From the NCBI GenBank assembly GCA_039881145.1, contig JAYKKI010000077.1, forward strand, positions 2,048,501 through 2,112,500: DNA of 64,000 bases. Direction: 5' to 3'. Origin of the DNA: Druceiella hillmani. Taxonomy: Eukaryota > Arthropoda > Insecta > Lepidoptera > Hepialidae. Position numbers and translations under genes: made by a program. The first letter of the stretch is position 1. Each line of letters starts with the position of its first letter. The notes beneath the pieces were generated by a model. The model made no database searches. It was not told the origin of the DNA and saw nothing but the letters and a program-made list of their open reading frames with translations. Positions 15,025 through 27,987 of this stretch are shown here, one piece after another.

Positions 15025-16418
15025 GTTTCATGCGACTACTTAAAGCTAAAAAGTAAAAGAAACAAAATTTAATTTACTATTTAAATAAATACAAGTTGAA
15101 TTCGAAAATAGACGCTATATTTGACCAATTCCCTTTGATAATCTCAAAGAGAAATTGTGATTTTACTAGTGTTTGGCCTAGTATCCATCGTAATTATCTA
15201 TATACTATGTAAGAAAATATATTTGGAAGTGGATAAAACTAAAATCTATTCAACACAAATAAAAATGGACCATCGATTTTGTGAGTACAACTTTCTGTTT
15301 TAAAGTTGAAAATTTAAATTTTCTTTAGCACTGTATGAAAAAAATATATAAAATAACTTTTATTTTAAACTAGCAGATTAAGTACATCAATATCACAAAG
15401 AACTCATACATCTGATTAAATACTTGAATCAAATTTAACAAGGTCCATCTAGCTATTTAGTTTGTGTATATTGACTTCAAACTTTGCTGTCTGAATGTAA
15501 TATAAATAAAATGGTTGTGGTTCTTAAATATTGCATAAAACACAGTATTATTGAATATTATTTTAACGTCGTTTTAAGAGGAAATTAAAGTAACAATTTC
15601 TCCGTAGTTTAAATAAAATGTCTCCATCTAACAATTCCGTCTTAGTCCTTTTAGGTTTCCTTTCACTTTTGTTTATTTTGTTTAACTCATCTTGCTCCCT
15701 AATGTAAGTGGTCACCTATGCAAATATGTTATGATGGAAAATAGCTTAGGAAATGAAGATAAATGCGATCAACGTGAATTGTGTATCGTGAGCTGTTTCA
15801 GTCTGTTAATCAAACCGCATTACTTCAAAGGAATTACATCTTACTCTTAGTCTTATTGGCTAACTTGTTTATTTATTAATTCCTTACTTGAAAATACGGT
15901 GCTAGTAAATCGGATTTATTTGTCAAACGTTACGATTAATGAAAGTGCCTCTTAACTAGACTCACTAGTAATGCTTTTTTGCCATTTACTTTTTTGACAC
16001 GAAAAAGCGATAGAAAACCCCTTAAGATATCTACTAATTCGTCGTCGGATAACCATGCCCAAAATCAGTACTACTTTCAAATCTTATATCGACTATAATG
16101 CAATGATACCATTGTTTTATGGAATAAAATAAAATTTATAAGATTTGTAATGGTATAACATTGAAAACAAGACTAACTCATCGCAGTACATGCTAGATAA
16201 TTTATTCAGTCGAATATCAACCACGAGCGCGCACTTATCTGCTAATTTGTATCATCCAACAAATTGTTTCTCTCTTGCAGCTACGTGAACCCTCAAGCAG
16301 ACATTGACAGAAGTAATAATAATGAGTAGAATGGGTCGGATTAGTTTGTTTGAAACGATAGATTTACGAAAAGCGCTGCTATTCAATATACAGAGCTTTA
16401 TCCTTACATATGTTATTT

Positions 16419-16421
<3 letters not shown>

Positions 16422-16497
<76 letters not shown>

Positions 16498-16503
16498 TAT
16501 ATA
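16422..16503. repeat. (TA)n microsatellite inside the Gr-B last exon
   Basis: About 80 bp of nearly pure TA repeat. It sits exactly between the TY of the terminal receptor motif and the sequence matching the Gr-E C-terminal ATTTTCAATTGA. Confidence 0.95.
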
Positions 16504-18161
16504 CATTTATTTTTTTTATTTTCAATTGATTAACGTAACTTGAAATCAGATTTCAATATGTATTAAAAGATAAGTTACAAAAATTATTTTACATATGAAG
16601 ACTTCTTAAACTCTAATTGTTATATGTGTGAAATAAATATTGAAGGAATCGCAGATATTTGTTTATTATCTATTTAATCAATACGTTTCAATTTCCCTAA
16701 TTCAATCAATGTTAAACCAATTAGTTGATATTGATTCACGAGTCATCCTTGCTAATTTTCTTTGATAAAGTAAAAAAAAATATTTTACGAGAATGTAAGA
16801 ATTTAAGAAACAGCTATAAATACGTTTTTCTAATTTTTTCAATTGAAAATTACATACAACGGCTTTATAAAAAAACCATGCCTCTTATAAAAATAAATTA
16901 AGATTCAATTTGTACCGATATCCCCTGAAATCGTTGATGTCAAATAAGTGAAATACATTTAATTCAACATTTTTTTTCAAAAAGTAGCATTTTATTTTTT
17001 TTCATATTTTTCAAAAACGTGATGGAAAATGAAAAAAGGGTGCGTCGCTTCAAATTTAACAAATAAGACCCGTTATTAAAGGTAAACAATTTAATATGTT
17101 CTACGCGGCGCAGTTCTTTACAATAAGTTTGAAATCCCGTTTGTTTCGTCCACATTTTGCGTGTTTGATATTGCCAATTTTGCATTAAAACTTTTAAATA
17201 TATTTATATCTAATTTAAATTAAGGCCTCTATATGAAGCATCCAGTTGTAAAATTTTGTAGGCATATGCACAAAAACTGTAAAGATTTTGAATCTGTGGC
17301 AAACGTATGGACGAATGGACATGAGAAAATTACAAGAGTTTTTTATTTCACTACAGTCATAAATTTTTTCGACAGTTTACGTTTGATAATTTAATTTAAT
17401 GAGCATTTTATACTTTTATTTTTTAAAAATATATTGTTACTGAAGTTCATACAAAATAAAATGTTTATGTACACATTATAATATTTGAAGGTGGGAATAT
17501 TGGAATACAAATTTACCTATTACCTAACAATACCAGCCGCTTTACCCATTATAATTTGCATATATTTTTCTCCACAATTAACAAAGAAATAATAAATGTC
17601 TAGTTACATTTGTGTCCAAACACGATAGCTACTCTATTGAAATAGTGACTAGTTCGATAAAATTCTATTAAAATTTCACCACTGTGAATGGCTGTACATT
17701 TATAAGAGAAAAATTACTAAGATTTAGTAGAAGTATATCGCTTTAAAAATGGAAAGATGATAATCAATTTAATTTAAAAACCAGCAATTATTTAACAAAG
17801 TGTGGTATTTACAATCATGTAAACTTTAATTTTCACGAAGCTTTTTACCAAGCTTTTTGTCGTGTTCCAGGTTATGAACTTGTCTACCGTTTTGTCAATA
17901 TCGTTCAGTATTGAAAGTTGTTAATTATTAATACTATGTATTAATTAGTATATGGGCAAAAAAAACGGACTAAGAAGTATTTACCGAGTAGAAATTTGGT
18001 AACAACAAAAGCCGTCCTACAAAAGCTTATGATTTCTCATAAACCTTTTAAAAGAACCTTTTTAGGACCTTTTTAAAGAAACGCAAAACAAGTAAATGGT
18101 TTTGCAGACACAGCAAACCTATTGACATTCTCAAGAGGGTGGCGAAATATAAGTGCTAAGT

Positions 18162-18197
<36 letters not shown>

Positions 18198-18202
18198 TAT
18201 TT

Positions 18203-18253
<51 letters not shown>
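18162..18253. repeat. TA-rich compound microsatellite
   Basis: TA dinucleotides interrupted by TTTATATA and by a CACACACACA block. Confidence 0.9.
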
Positions 18254-18257
<4 letters not shown>

Positions 18258-19065
18258 CATACACATACATACACAATCTTTCTATTGTAGCAAAGTTCTT
18301 TAATTACAGCCTCTGGAGTATGGGGAATTCATTCCTACACATTGTAAGTGATCGAAATAAGGAATAATTTAATTGTTATTTGTATCCTCATATAAATATT
18401 AACAGAAATACTTACAAGTGCGAGCTAATAGAGATTAGCTCTGAGTAAATTCACAAGTCGGCCAGTCTAAACGGGAAGAATTCTCCATCTTCGCTTGAAT
18501 CTAGTATTTTGTACATTATTCATCCATTTTTGTCCATTTTTGCAACGCATTCATTTTTGTTCGCACATCAGTTGCTGAAAGGATTTTGTCCTTTCAGAGC
18601 TTTTTATTACTTTTTCAAATATTTTAACTTGTATGCTCATAAAATGAATTCAAAATGTTACACTTTGATTTGTTACACTTTGGTTTGATTTAATCAAAAA
18701 CAAACCAAAGCCAAAACGACTGGACATTGAATGTATTTGAAAGGTAAAAATTTTGCGCCATTGAAAAATATTATCATGAAAATATAATTTCAAAATGAGT
18801 CCTCCGCTAAAGACCTAAATAATTCTTGCAATAAAGTGAAAGTTCACACCATTAATGCGATATTAATTCATATATAATGTAATTAAAATGGCCGGAATTA
18901 AAACTTTACGATAACTAAAGAAAACCTACACTATCTTGACTTACAGTTCTAGGACCATAAAGAAAGTTTAAATATTTTGTTTTCGTATGACTATAGTCAA
19001 AGTACTAACTTCTCGAATATATACACGACACATTTTAAATTAAAGGAAAGAAATTTACTTGCTTC

Positions 19066-19183
<118 letters not shown>

Positions 19184-19446
19184 AAATTAAATATATGTAA
19201 TACAATTGTAAAGAAATTTACTCCATTAAATTGTTACTATTTTGAGTTTTCGAAAAATTTAAAAGTACAAAAATAATTTTAAGACATTTCGTTTGTTTTC
19301 TTTATTTCCTAACAGAATATATTGAAAATACTTAACGCATTTTGATATTTTTTCTTATTCGTTCAGATAATATTTGGAGTAATATTTAAGGTATTCAGAG
19401 TTATTGTCATCGTGTTCATTTCTGTTGTTTGTTACGTGGTTCAAAA

Positions 19447-19450
<4 letters not shown>

Positions 19451-19521
<71 letters not shown>

Positions 19522-19522
19522 T

Positions 19523-19565
<43 letters not shown>
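19451..19565. repeat. (TA)n microsatellite
   Basis: Almost pure TA over about 115 bp with one GTATATATTATAC interruption. Confidence 0.95.
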
Positions 19566-19572
<7 letters not shown>

Positions 19573-19574
19573 GA

Positions 19575-19624
19575 TCTAAATAATAGTGGGTCTAATTATA
19601 ACATTAGTCCCACTATTATTTAGA
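19575..19624. repeat. 16-bp perfect hairpin beside the TA tract
   Basis: The arms TCTAAATAATAGTGGG (19575-19590) and CCCACTATTATTTAGA (19609-19624) are perfect reverse complements. The hairpin sits directly after a TA microsatellite and may mark the end of a small miniature element. Confidence 0.7.
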
Positions 19625-22600
19625 CACGGGATAGTGGGTCTTTTTTTCTTAATTGTAATATAGGGATAAAATTCATATTTTTTAAAAATAAATCGCTAAC
19701 ATTTGTCTCTAAAAATACAGAAATCAAAAAGTTCTAATTTGGATTTGGAAGAGTAAATCATTTCAGAGAGATGCCCTTATAGATTCAATAAAAATAACAA
19801 GAATTACTATCGAAAAATTTTAATAATGGAATCAAGAATTATTCCCAGAGGAGTGACTAGCACACAAAGTGCCGCATGTATTTTTGCGTACAGTGAAGCT
19901 AATGGAACTCTATCATAAACGTATGACGCCATCCGTATATCTAACAGAATGAGTATTATCTAACATATATTAAAAGTAAATAAATTGAATTCAATAAAGC
20001 TGATCTCAAAACTTTTCCGTTTTGTTATCAAAACATGGTTTCTCAATCCATGATCATTATTTTCAAACATTGTCAAATCGATATCATTCTAATTTAGTGC
20101 ACTTTTTCCAAATGCGTAAACATTGCTGATAGTTAAAGTTTTCTTTGTATTTAATATTTATTTTTCCGTAAATGAAATAGCGACTTTTTTTAAACATATT
20201 TAAAATTGTCGGAGTTAAGCGGATATTATTTTTGACACATTAAACTTCTTGAAATCGTGTATGAATAGAGTACCGAGTATTTGAGTATTTTATAGCGATT
20301 TATAGAGTATTTTATATATGAGTATTATATATTCTCTATTTCTGTAATTTTAGTTTATTTGCAGCAAACTCTTAAATTTAATATTATAATTTAGTATTTT
20401 TTTTAAAAAGTTAGGTAAAAAGTTAGGTAGTAATAAAAAATATTTGCGTAATGTAAAATACAACAATAATTTTTCAAAAATGGTTTGAAGGAATAAACAT
20501 TTTTATTGACAAAATTAAAATGGATTTTTATAAAAAATTAAATTACTAGACTTGAGCTCTTGCAAGAAACATAAAATTCTTTGGGATCGTAAGCAGGTAA
20601 GTAACGTGCAATATTAAGTGGGACCAAACTAAAACATTGCAGTATAGTATAGTATTTTGTCTAGAGGCGTAATTTTTATGTCGCAGATAATTCGAATCTT
20701 TCGCCATATACAGAAATTAAGATCAATAATATAGCATATGTTTTAGAGTATCCTGAAAATAATTTTCATGCATCATAGTAGCTTCCGAGTCTAAAAGAAC
20801 TGCATACAAAATGCTTCATACCAAAGCAAAACTATTTTATTTTACTTAGTGCAATTAACAAAAATTGGAGTACAAAAAGTTAATAACATTGGTGGAAACA
20901 GCCTAAAATCAACTAATGAAAATAATATCTACTTTTGGTTGGCCATATTATGGAAATGTATTTTGACGACATATAGATGAATAAAAACCTATTATAAGTA
21001 TGCAGGCATTTTAAATGGCCAATACTTCTTAAAATATGAGAAAAGAGAAGTAGACATCTATATGAATACCGGAGACCTGCACTGAGAAACGTAGACAAAG
21101 AAGTCATTCATTCTTTTCATTACTTGTATCTTTGGATTTCAACACTCATGTTATACTCACTAAAACTGGGCCACAATAAAAATACGCTAACTTGTGGTTA
21201 AATTTTGAAAATACTATATTTGGTTATTCAAACGTATCAAGTAGAATATATACGAGTTTACGTAAAGTTCTACATTTCGATCGATGATACTCGCTTTTAA
21301 AGCACACAAACTCTAGGCAAAATTTAGAAATAAAACTATCTCTTATTTAAAATTTAAGTTAATAATACTTAATTGTATTATTAACGTAGTCATGGTTTAA
21401 ATGCCGGTCAGCGGATAGAACGCAGCCATGTTTAGAGCGAAAATACCATAAGACTGGTAGGTTAAACATTACCTATAAAAAATTAATCCAGTATTCCTGA
21501 TCGTTTTTTTAAAGATGTAATCTAAAAATGGCAAAACCTTAAGAGATATAAGTTCAAAGTATGACGTCAGAAATTTATATGACTGACGTTTCTTTGGATA
21601 AAATGTATTACCAAATAAATTAAATGTTCTTTGAACAACATACGTGTCCACCCACAATAACCAATTTTATCTGCGTCAAACAGGTTAATGTCCACTCCAC
21701 ATAATTGTCTTCACACAGTGAACTAATACAGATATGACATGATGTACGCTGTCACGCATACATTTATCAATAATTTATCAAAGTCAATATATGTATTCTG
21801 TTTGAAATATTTGAAAGTATCTCTAGGCTATCTTAATTTGCTCTTCATTCCGAAGCAATCACTCAGAAAGTAAAAAATTTAAAACATAATAAAATGAATA
21901 AATGACTTAGGTTATTAAGAAGTTATGATGTTTAACTTTAAAAATCATAATTTAATTGCACATTGGTAAAAAATTTTATTGTATTTTGCTGTATTTCTCT
22001 GTATTTTATAATTTTTTGTATGTTACGTAAATATTCAAAATGTTTGCTACAATCGTTTGTATTTATGCTATGTTTATACTGAGTAACATTTCCATTTGGT
22101 TGAATCTATTAGAACCACTTACAATATTACTATAAAACATATTTTGACCCACTTGTCTCTGTGTGTGTCGTTGTTATATTAAAAATAAATTGAATGTATT
22201 TCGCTTTTCAGTAGAAAACACTTTGATATCCCAAACGTATTTGTCCGCGTGTTGCTTATTCTCAAGTCTGCTTGCACCTAAACCTATAATTTCCAAAGCG
22301 ATTAAAAGCAAATAAAGAACAGAGTTTGAATTCAAACACTAGTTTACAATTATATAATTTATTACAATCTTTGTATTTAGCTCGGTAATTCTTGTTTAAT
22401 GAAGGCAAATGAACATTTGAAAAAATATATAATGGCAATAGATACTCGCAACTTTCAAATATAACTTATTCATTTAGAATAAAATATTGACAAATAGATT
22501 CATTTAATGTTCTGAGATTAGGATGACTATTAGTTTTCAACTGTCACAGTGTAAATTAAATTTTAAGTAACGTACTTTACGTTGGTAATTACACGCGCCG

Positions 22601-23409
22601 TTAAATGTATTACTTCATGTTCACCCACAGATTACTTTAAATTTTCGCGATGATATCTGAATAAACTTACACTATATTTAGAAGCAAAAGTTTCCACTTA
22701 TAAACACAAAATACCATTATTTTATTTTTTATTCAATATCAATAACATTACGCATCGTGAGAATCGACGACGGATATTTCAATAAGATTTATATATTCAG
22801 ATTCAAGTTCAACCTATGCTATATGTTTGAATAATAATAAGAAGAATGACGGAAAATACATATATTTGTCGTCATTATTTTATACCCAAATTTGTTTCAA
22901 TCAATAGTTTTTAGTACTGCCTTTTTGGAGTTCGAAAATTGAAGACACGAATCATTGACATCGATAAATAAAATGAGTATTTATTACTGTTTCCAGCATC
23001 ATATCTTCTCTCTTCATTTCTCTGTGTATGTTTAACTAATCATGCTACAATTGTGCAAATAATGCAGTTTGTTATTTTGCCTTTATATTTTGTGCGAAGA
23101 AGTAAAATAATTCTGTTAGGGGAATAGTTCATTCAAAACTTTCTCATGAACTATGAAGTATAGAAACTTACATAGGTAAATTGGTTCTGAATTCTCAGTA
23201 TGCAAGTCTGATTTAACCTTAAATATTTTTATTTTAAACAAAGAGCTGTAAACTAAACTTTGATCCTCAATTTAGGACTATCTAAAGTTCTGAACGGTTT
23301 CGGTTTAACAGGTATTACGCATTCTTTTATGTCGTATACAGTCAAATTTACGCTTCTCTTTATAGCCAAACAGGATACCATTGAGGACAATGATTGAAAA
23401 GTATTTGTT

Positions 23410-23685
23410 TAGTAATGTAATGATTGTAAAGTAATTTTACGTAAATTATAAGTCACTAAATGAAATACTAACCCTAAATCACTTTTTCCTTGTCGATCTG
23501 AAATTAAAATGTTTTAAATAGTATTTCATAGCTCCATAAATTATTAAAGAAATCTGAAAATTCTTTACATTATTTTTTGTGGGGTTAAATAAAAAGTGCA
23601 ATCAATATCAATCAAAGTGGTGGATCCTCCAGAAATGCTTCCTTCTTTTATAAACTTCGAGGAAAGAATTAGCAAAACTAAAGAC
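23410..23685 (-). pseudogene. Gr exon 1 3'-end fragment, inverted copy 1
   Basis: On the minus strand this contains NSFLEVYKRRKHFWRIHH, matching NSFLEDYKRRTFFCRIHH of Gr-E exon 1. DCTFYLTPQK follows, matching DCSFYLPLKK. About 31 bp present in the opposite copy are missing after RIHH. The former exon end reads TTTCAGATCGACAAGG where Gr-E has TTTCAGGTCGGTGAGG, so the splice donor is gone. It is dead sequence. It pairs with 24957-25262 in inverted orientation. Confidence 0.8.
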
Positions 23686-24956
23686 GCATCAAAATAAAAT
23701 GTAACATGATGCAATAGAGAACTATTTACATATCTCAAAAAATGTAGCAAGAAAATTAAAAATAACGTGAAAAAACCCTTTATTTTAAAGCATAACCATA
23801 CAAAAACGGCATCCCAACATAATTTGTTTTATTTGAATTCAATAAAAAAACGATCAAGCGAAAAATTTACTTATTATATCAGGTCTATCTGAAACTTCAC
23901 GAAATTTATTTTATTCCAAGGATACGTTCAAGAGTAATTTATGTAGGTCATATAAACTATCGTAAAAAGAGTAAGAAAGATGTTTTTACATAATTTGAAT
24001 GACAAGGTTTCACTCTAAAAACGGCTAATTCATGAAAAAAATGGAATTTTACGATAACTTAGCCTGGTTTTTAGTTTCGCCTGGTTGTTCATGCTTCTTC
24101 CTACGCCAAGAACTGACCACTGACAAAAAAATGAACCTCAAAATATCAGTAAAACATTTTAATTCTCGTAACTCGTGAACACTTTATCAGTTATCGTCCA
24201 ACTAATTCGGCTCCAATAAGAATTATATGAACGAAATGGAACGGCGAAAAGAAACCGCGAAGTTCAAAACCATTGACGGACGAAGTTCGAAAAAAACCGT
24301 GAAAGAGAAAGTTATAATGATAACGAAAAACACATCGAATAATTAAACATTGCTAATAGAAGAATTCAATATTCCCGGTAACTATACAATATAAATAAAT
24401 TATAGTTTGTAAATGGGAAAGAAAAACAATGAAAATGTGAGGGAAGTATGGTCGAAATTAAATCTCGAAGGAATATTTGCGCGAATAATGTTCGAATAAG
24501 GACAGAAAGTTGTGAAATATAAATTGCAAATAGGATTGAAAGTAATAAAGTAATAAGTCATGGAATACGTGGTGGAGACAAGCATGTTGTGGAAATTTTT
24601 AAATAATGACTGTAAAAAGAAGAACGGATGAGAAAAAATAATATGATTCAATATGGTAAGGGTAATTTTCAAAAGACTCAGTAAAGTTGAAGCCTAAAAG
24701 AATTCACACTTTTTGAATTAAGAAAAGGGATGAAGGATGTGAAAACTCCTTCAAATCATTGAGGCAAACTAATTATCAAAATTAATTACAAAATTTTACG
24801 TGAATTCACTTGTGATAATATTAGCTAAAATATTTTCAAAAGTTATGAGCTTTTTCACTTTCCAAAAAGTTAGAGTGAATCGATCTGCGAAGGTAAATAA
24901 TATGTACGAGTATGTATTCTTGCAATTAATATGCTAGTTTTATTGAAAATATATTG

Positions 24957-25262
24957 TCTTTAGTTTGCTAATTCTTTCCTCGAAATTTATAAAAGAAGGA
25001 AGCATTTCTGGAGGATCCACCACGTCTTTAAGAAGAATTAGAATGAGGAAATGATCATTAATATTTATTGCACTTTTTATTTAACCCCACAAAAAATATT
25101 CTAACCACTTTTCAGATTTCTTTAGTAATTTATGAACCTACAAAATACTATTTGAAACATTTTAATTTCAGATCGACAAGGAAAAAGTGATTTAGTGTTA
25201 GTATTTCATTTAGTGACTAGTAATTTACGTAAAATTACTTTCCAATCAGTACATTACGTTGT
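24957..25262 (+). pseudogene. Gr exon 1 3'-end fragment, inverted copy 2
   Basis: On the plus strand this reads ANSFLEIYKRRKHFWRIHH, then VFKKN, a TAG, then NEEMIINIYCTFYLTPQK. This matches Gr-E residues NSFLEDYKRRTFFCRIHHVF, NRNQNEETIISIDCSFYLP. It has the same lost donor (TTTCAGATCGACAAGG) as the opposite copy. By eye the two arms are close to identical over about 0.3 kb and are separated by about 1.27 kb with no recognisable coding content. Confidence 0.8.
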
Positions 25263-26342
25263 GTGGTTGTGTTTGAGAGATAAATATCTATTATAATTAA
25301 CGGCCTCTTCCTTAAAAAAGATTGCAGATTACGTGGCTGTGCAAAGAAGCAGGTTAAACCATTTTCAAAACTTCGGATTCACAGAAATATTAATTACTTC
25401 AGTGTATATGGACAAAAATAACAATGTGATATATTATCTTAGTGTAACATTTCGTTTCAGAAAAACAGCAAGAAAACATTTTTATACACTTAATTTAGTC
25501 ATAAATTATCAAAAATTTCTTGATAATAGCTGATGTAATTTCTAGGATCAAAATAAAATAAATAATATTTCTTCTTCAAATTTGAGGTAAAATGCTATCC
25601 ATGGAAATGGTACGTCATATTTATATTGTTTCGCATTAAATCAAACGTCGGAACGAAATGAACTTCTAAAATAACTAAATTTATTATTAATATTAGCAAG
25701 AATTATTTCTAACTGTACTTCTACTCACTCACATAGCATATTTACTTAAAATATAAAGAGCAATAACCCTAAAGCAAACTAAAAATAAAATTAATTTATA
25801 ATCAATTAGTTCAAATGCACTTAAGTATAACATGTCTGCAGGTTTATGTAAATTATTACAATTTGGAAAGAGAGAAATATATTGTTAGCTTCTTATAATA
25901 GAAATGCTAGAATGATCAAAATTTTAAAAAATTCTGCGTAGTCAATGCCACTATATGATTTTTAACCAAATATATTGATATGTTACAAAATAATTATATA
26001 TTACTGAATAAATTGATATATTAACAACATAATTTGGTGAATAGTCACTTATGTATTTCATTATATTTTTCTTTACAATCTTTCAAGCTGTCAAAAGAAA
26101 TTTTAAAATAGTGTGTTATGATATTACAAGTATTTTACTGAAATAGTACAATATTATATTGTCATTGTGACATAACTAACAAATACAATTTTATACATCA
26201 TAAGTGTATATAAATCATACAATGAAGTTTATTTATATATGTGTCGGGTATAATTCTAACGAATACATTTAAACTTACGCATTTTTAGGTGGATTACACC
26301 ACTGAGTCTCCAAGATAAGCTGCTAATCATTAGCTCCGAATT
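25263..26342. other. Gene-free intergenic stretch
   Basis: AT-rich and without a supported exon. The end nearest 26343 should hold the Gr-C 3' flank. Confidence 0.4.
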
Positions 26343-27987
26343 TTAATATGAAGCTTGATTTTTCATGTAATAAAATTGGAATATAACAATAAGATTAGTC
26401 GAAACTAAGCTCAGAAGGGCCAGCAGCAGCGACGTATTGAGTGTGAAGAGGCGAGCGATCTTGAATTCGCCGAATCGCGGTATTGACAGGAGATGACACA
26501 GATCTTCCAGCTTGGGGAACATTTCGGTGGCTGCAATATAATTTCAAGTAATGGAAACAAACGTTTTATGGAAAGAGAAGAAAAAATAAACTAATAAATA
26601 TCGATAATTATCTGTACGTTAGTTTTACAAACAATTCACTTACGAATTTTGTTGTAAAGCATTAATTTCATCCCAAGTGTCCGAGTGGACCGTAATCGTT
26701 GTGTGAGTCTCTCACAAGTGTTGCATGTGAAGATAAGTCCAGCCGTCATATGCGCTATCCATAATATCAAACACATGGATAAGGGGTACAGTTCAGTCTG
26801 AGGAATCAATGGCATATTTAGAAAGTGAAGGCTTTCTACGAAAATTATAACACAATTCATAAAAGTAGGAAAACTCGTGTTTACCTCCGAAGCAGCCATA
26901 TTAACGATATGTTGAAACGAAACGAACACATTTCCAAAAAAAGTGAAAAATATTAATATAATCTGTAAAGAAATAAATATGGAAAAGTATTGAAACAAAA
27001 TTAAAAAGACAACGTGTATACAAAATCGACCGTACTTTAGTGCTTTTCGGAAACTTTTGACATGAAAGTTAATCGATCGTTTCACTTTAAGGAATTATTT
27101 GAATAATATAGTCAATATTGTTGTTCCCTGGATGCAGTAAAAGAAATATTTAGGATGAACAGTAATTTTTAACAGCGTGAGAAATATTTTGTGTTTCCCG
27201 TAAATTTAATAAGTTTTCTATAAATCCTGTTACTCACTCATGTTTGTACAAATTTTGCTTTATCTAATATGAGACAAACATCTCCAACCTTTGTAAATAG
27301 TTGGACTATTCTAATAATAACAGAGTTTACGTCTTCAAAAGTTCTCATCATATCGTAGCCACTATAACTACTACCATCTTCGGCACCAAGCAGAGTGGAA
27401 AGATGTGAATTTCCATATTCGATTCTCCTCAAAACGTCGTTTAATGCGGTATTAAAAAGAACACATTCCACATCACAATATCAAAAAATAACGTAGTAAA
27501 TGATATCTTGTAGCTCCATCTTTTTGATGTATAATAAATAACTTACGAACATCGTAATCGAGTAAACGACAGAGACAATTACACAATTTGAAAAATTTTT
27601 CTTATGTTCATTCTTTCGTAATACTTTTTTAAAATCATAATCTAAGTAAAAGTCTAGTATTTCCATTTCAGAAATGAATTGGGGATACTTATTCGTCCCT
27701 AGAAACGTATTTGTGAGAATAATGTAACTAAAAAAAGCTGAAAATATTATTTCGTAAATGATCTGCATCGTACTACTCTCGTTGGAATAACATAGCGCAA
27801 TTCTCGTAGGAAAGAATATCAGGAGGCACATCCCCGCATACAGTAAAAAAATTATTCGTCTTATTACCCCCGGCCAAGTGCCTGAAAATAATTTCGACCG
27901 CTTGATGTCTGCGTTTCTCATAATGCAAAGCGTCATCTCTAAATATTGAAAATATTTCCAAGTACTCTTATAACTAACTATTTCCAT
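26343..27987 (-). pseudogene. Gr-C, complete gustatory receptor gene with two in-frame TGA codons
   Basis: Seven-transmembrane insect taste receptor. Minus-strand exons: 1 at 27238-27987, 2 at 26885-26962, 3 at 26644-26797, 4 at 26343-26530. Phases are 0, 0, 1 as in Gr-A and Gr-E, and exons 2 to 4 have clean GT-AG borders. The start is MEIVSYKSTW. Exon 1 is open on both sides of a single TGA at 27481-27483 (context VIF-stop-YCDVECVLF), and the frame is the same before and after. At the exon end, family alignment places the border after KFVQ, but no GT follows. The nearest phase-matching donor (GTGAGT) would add ACA TGA, a second stop at 27238-27240. Exon 4 ends STNLIVIFQF, the TYhhhhhQF motif with Tyr replaced by Asn. 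Everything else looks conserved, so this is a young pseudogene, a readthrough gene or a segregating null allele. Confidence 0.8.

Larger units (their letters stand above)
13455..16529 (+). pseudogene. Gr-B, decayed gustatory receptor paralogous to Gr-E
   Basis: Remnants of a four-exon Gr. The exon 1 remnant (about 13455-13960) still reads VVCTF, DSLWAQYELFVDVSSTENIF and DEFFEPIYQ, matching VVCTF, DSLYALYKLFVDIFSTENIL and DELFEPIHQ in Gr-E, but is interrupted by TAG after IYQCN and by later frameshifts. Exon 2 is not found. Exon 3 (about 15137-15280) reads KKIYLEVDKTKIYSTQIKMD, against EKIYSEVEKTKIYLTQIKMD in Gr-E, and keeps its GT donor. Exon 4 (16281-16529) starts after an intact TTGCAG acceptor, has a TGA where Gr-E has CGA, then reads SLFETIDLRKALLFNIQSF and TYV before a long (TA)n tract splits the C-terminal motif. 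It is certainly non-functional. Flanking and intron sequence also matches Gr-E, so this is a segmental duplicate rather than a retrocopy. Confidence 0.85.

Noticed and set aside
16252..16543. Open frames of alternating Tyr and Ile on both strands over the TA tract
   Set aside because: They arise from the self-complementary (TA)n repeat; only the first part of the plus frame is real, as the Gr-B exon 4 remnant. The same applies at 18073-18367 and 18977-19276.
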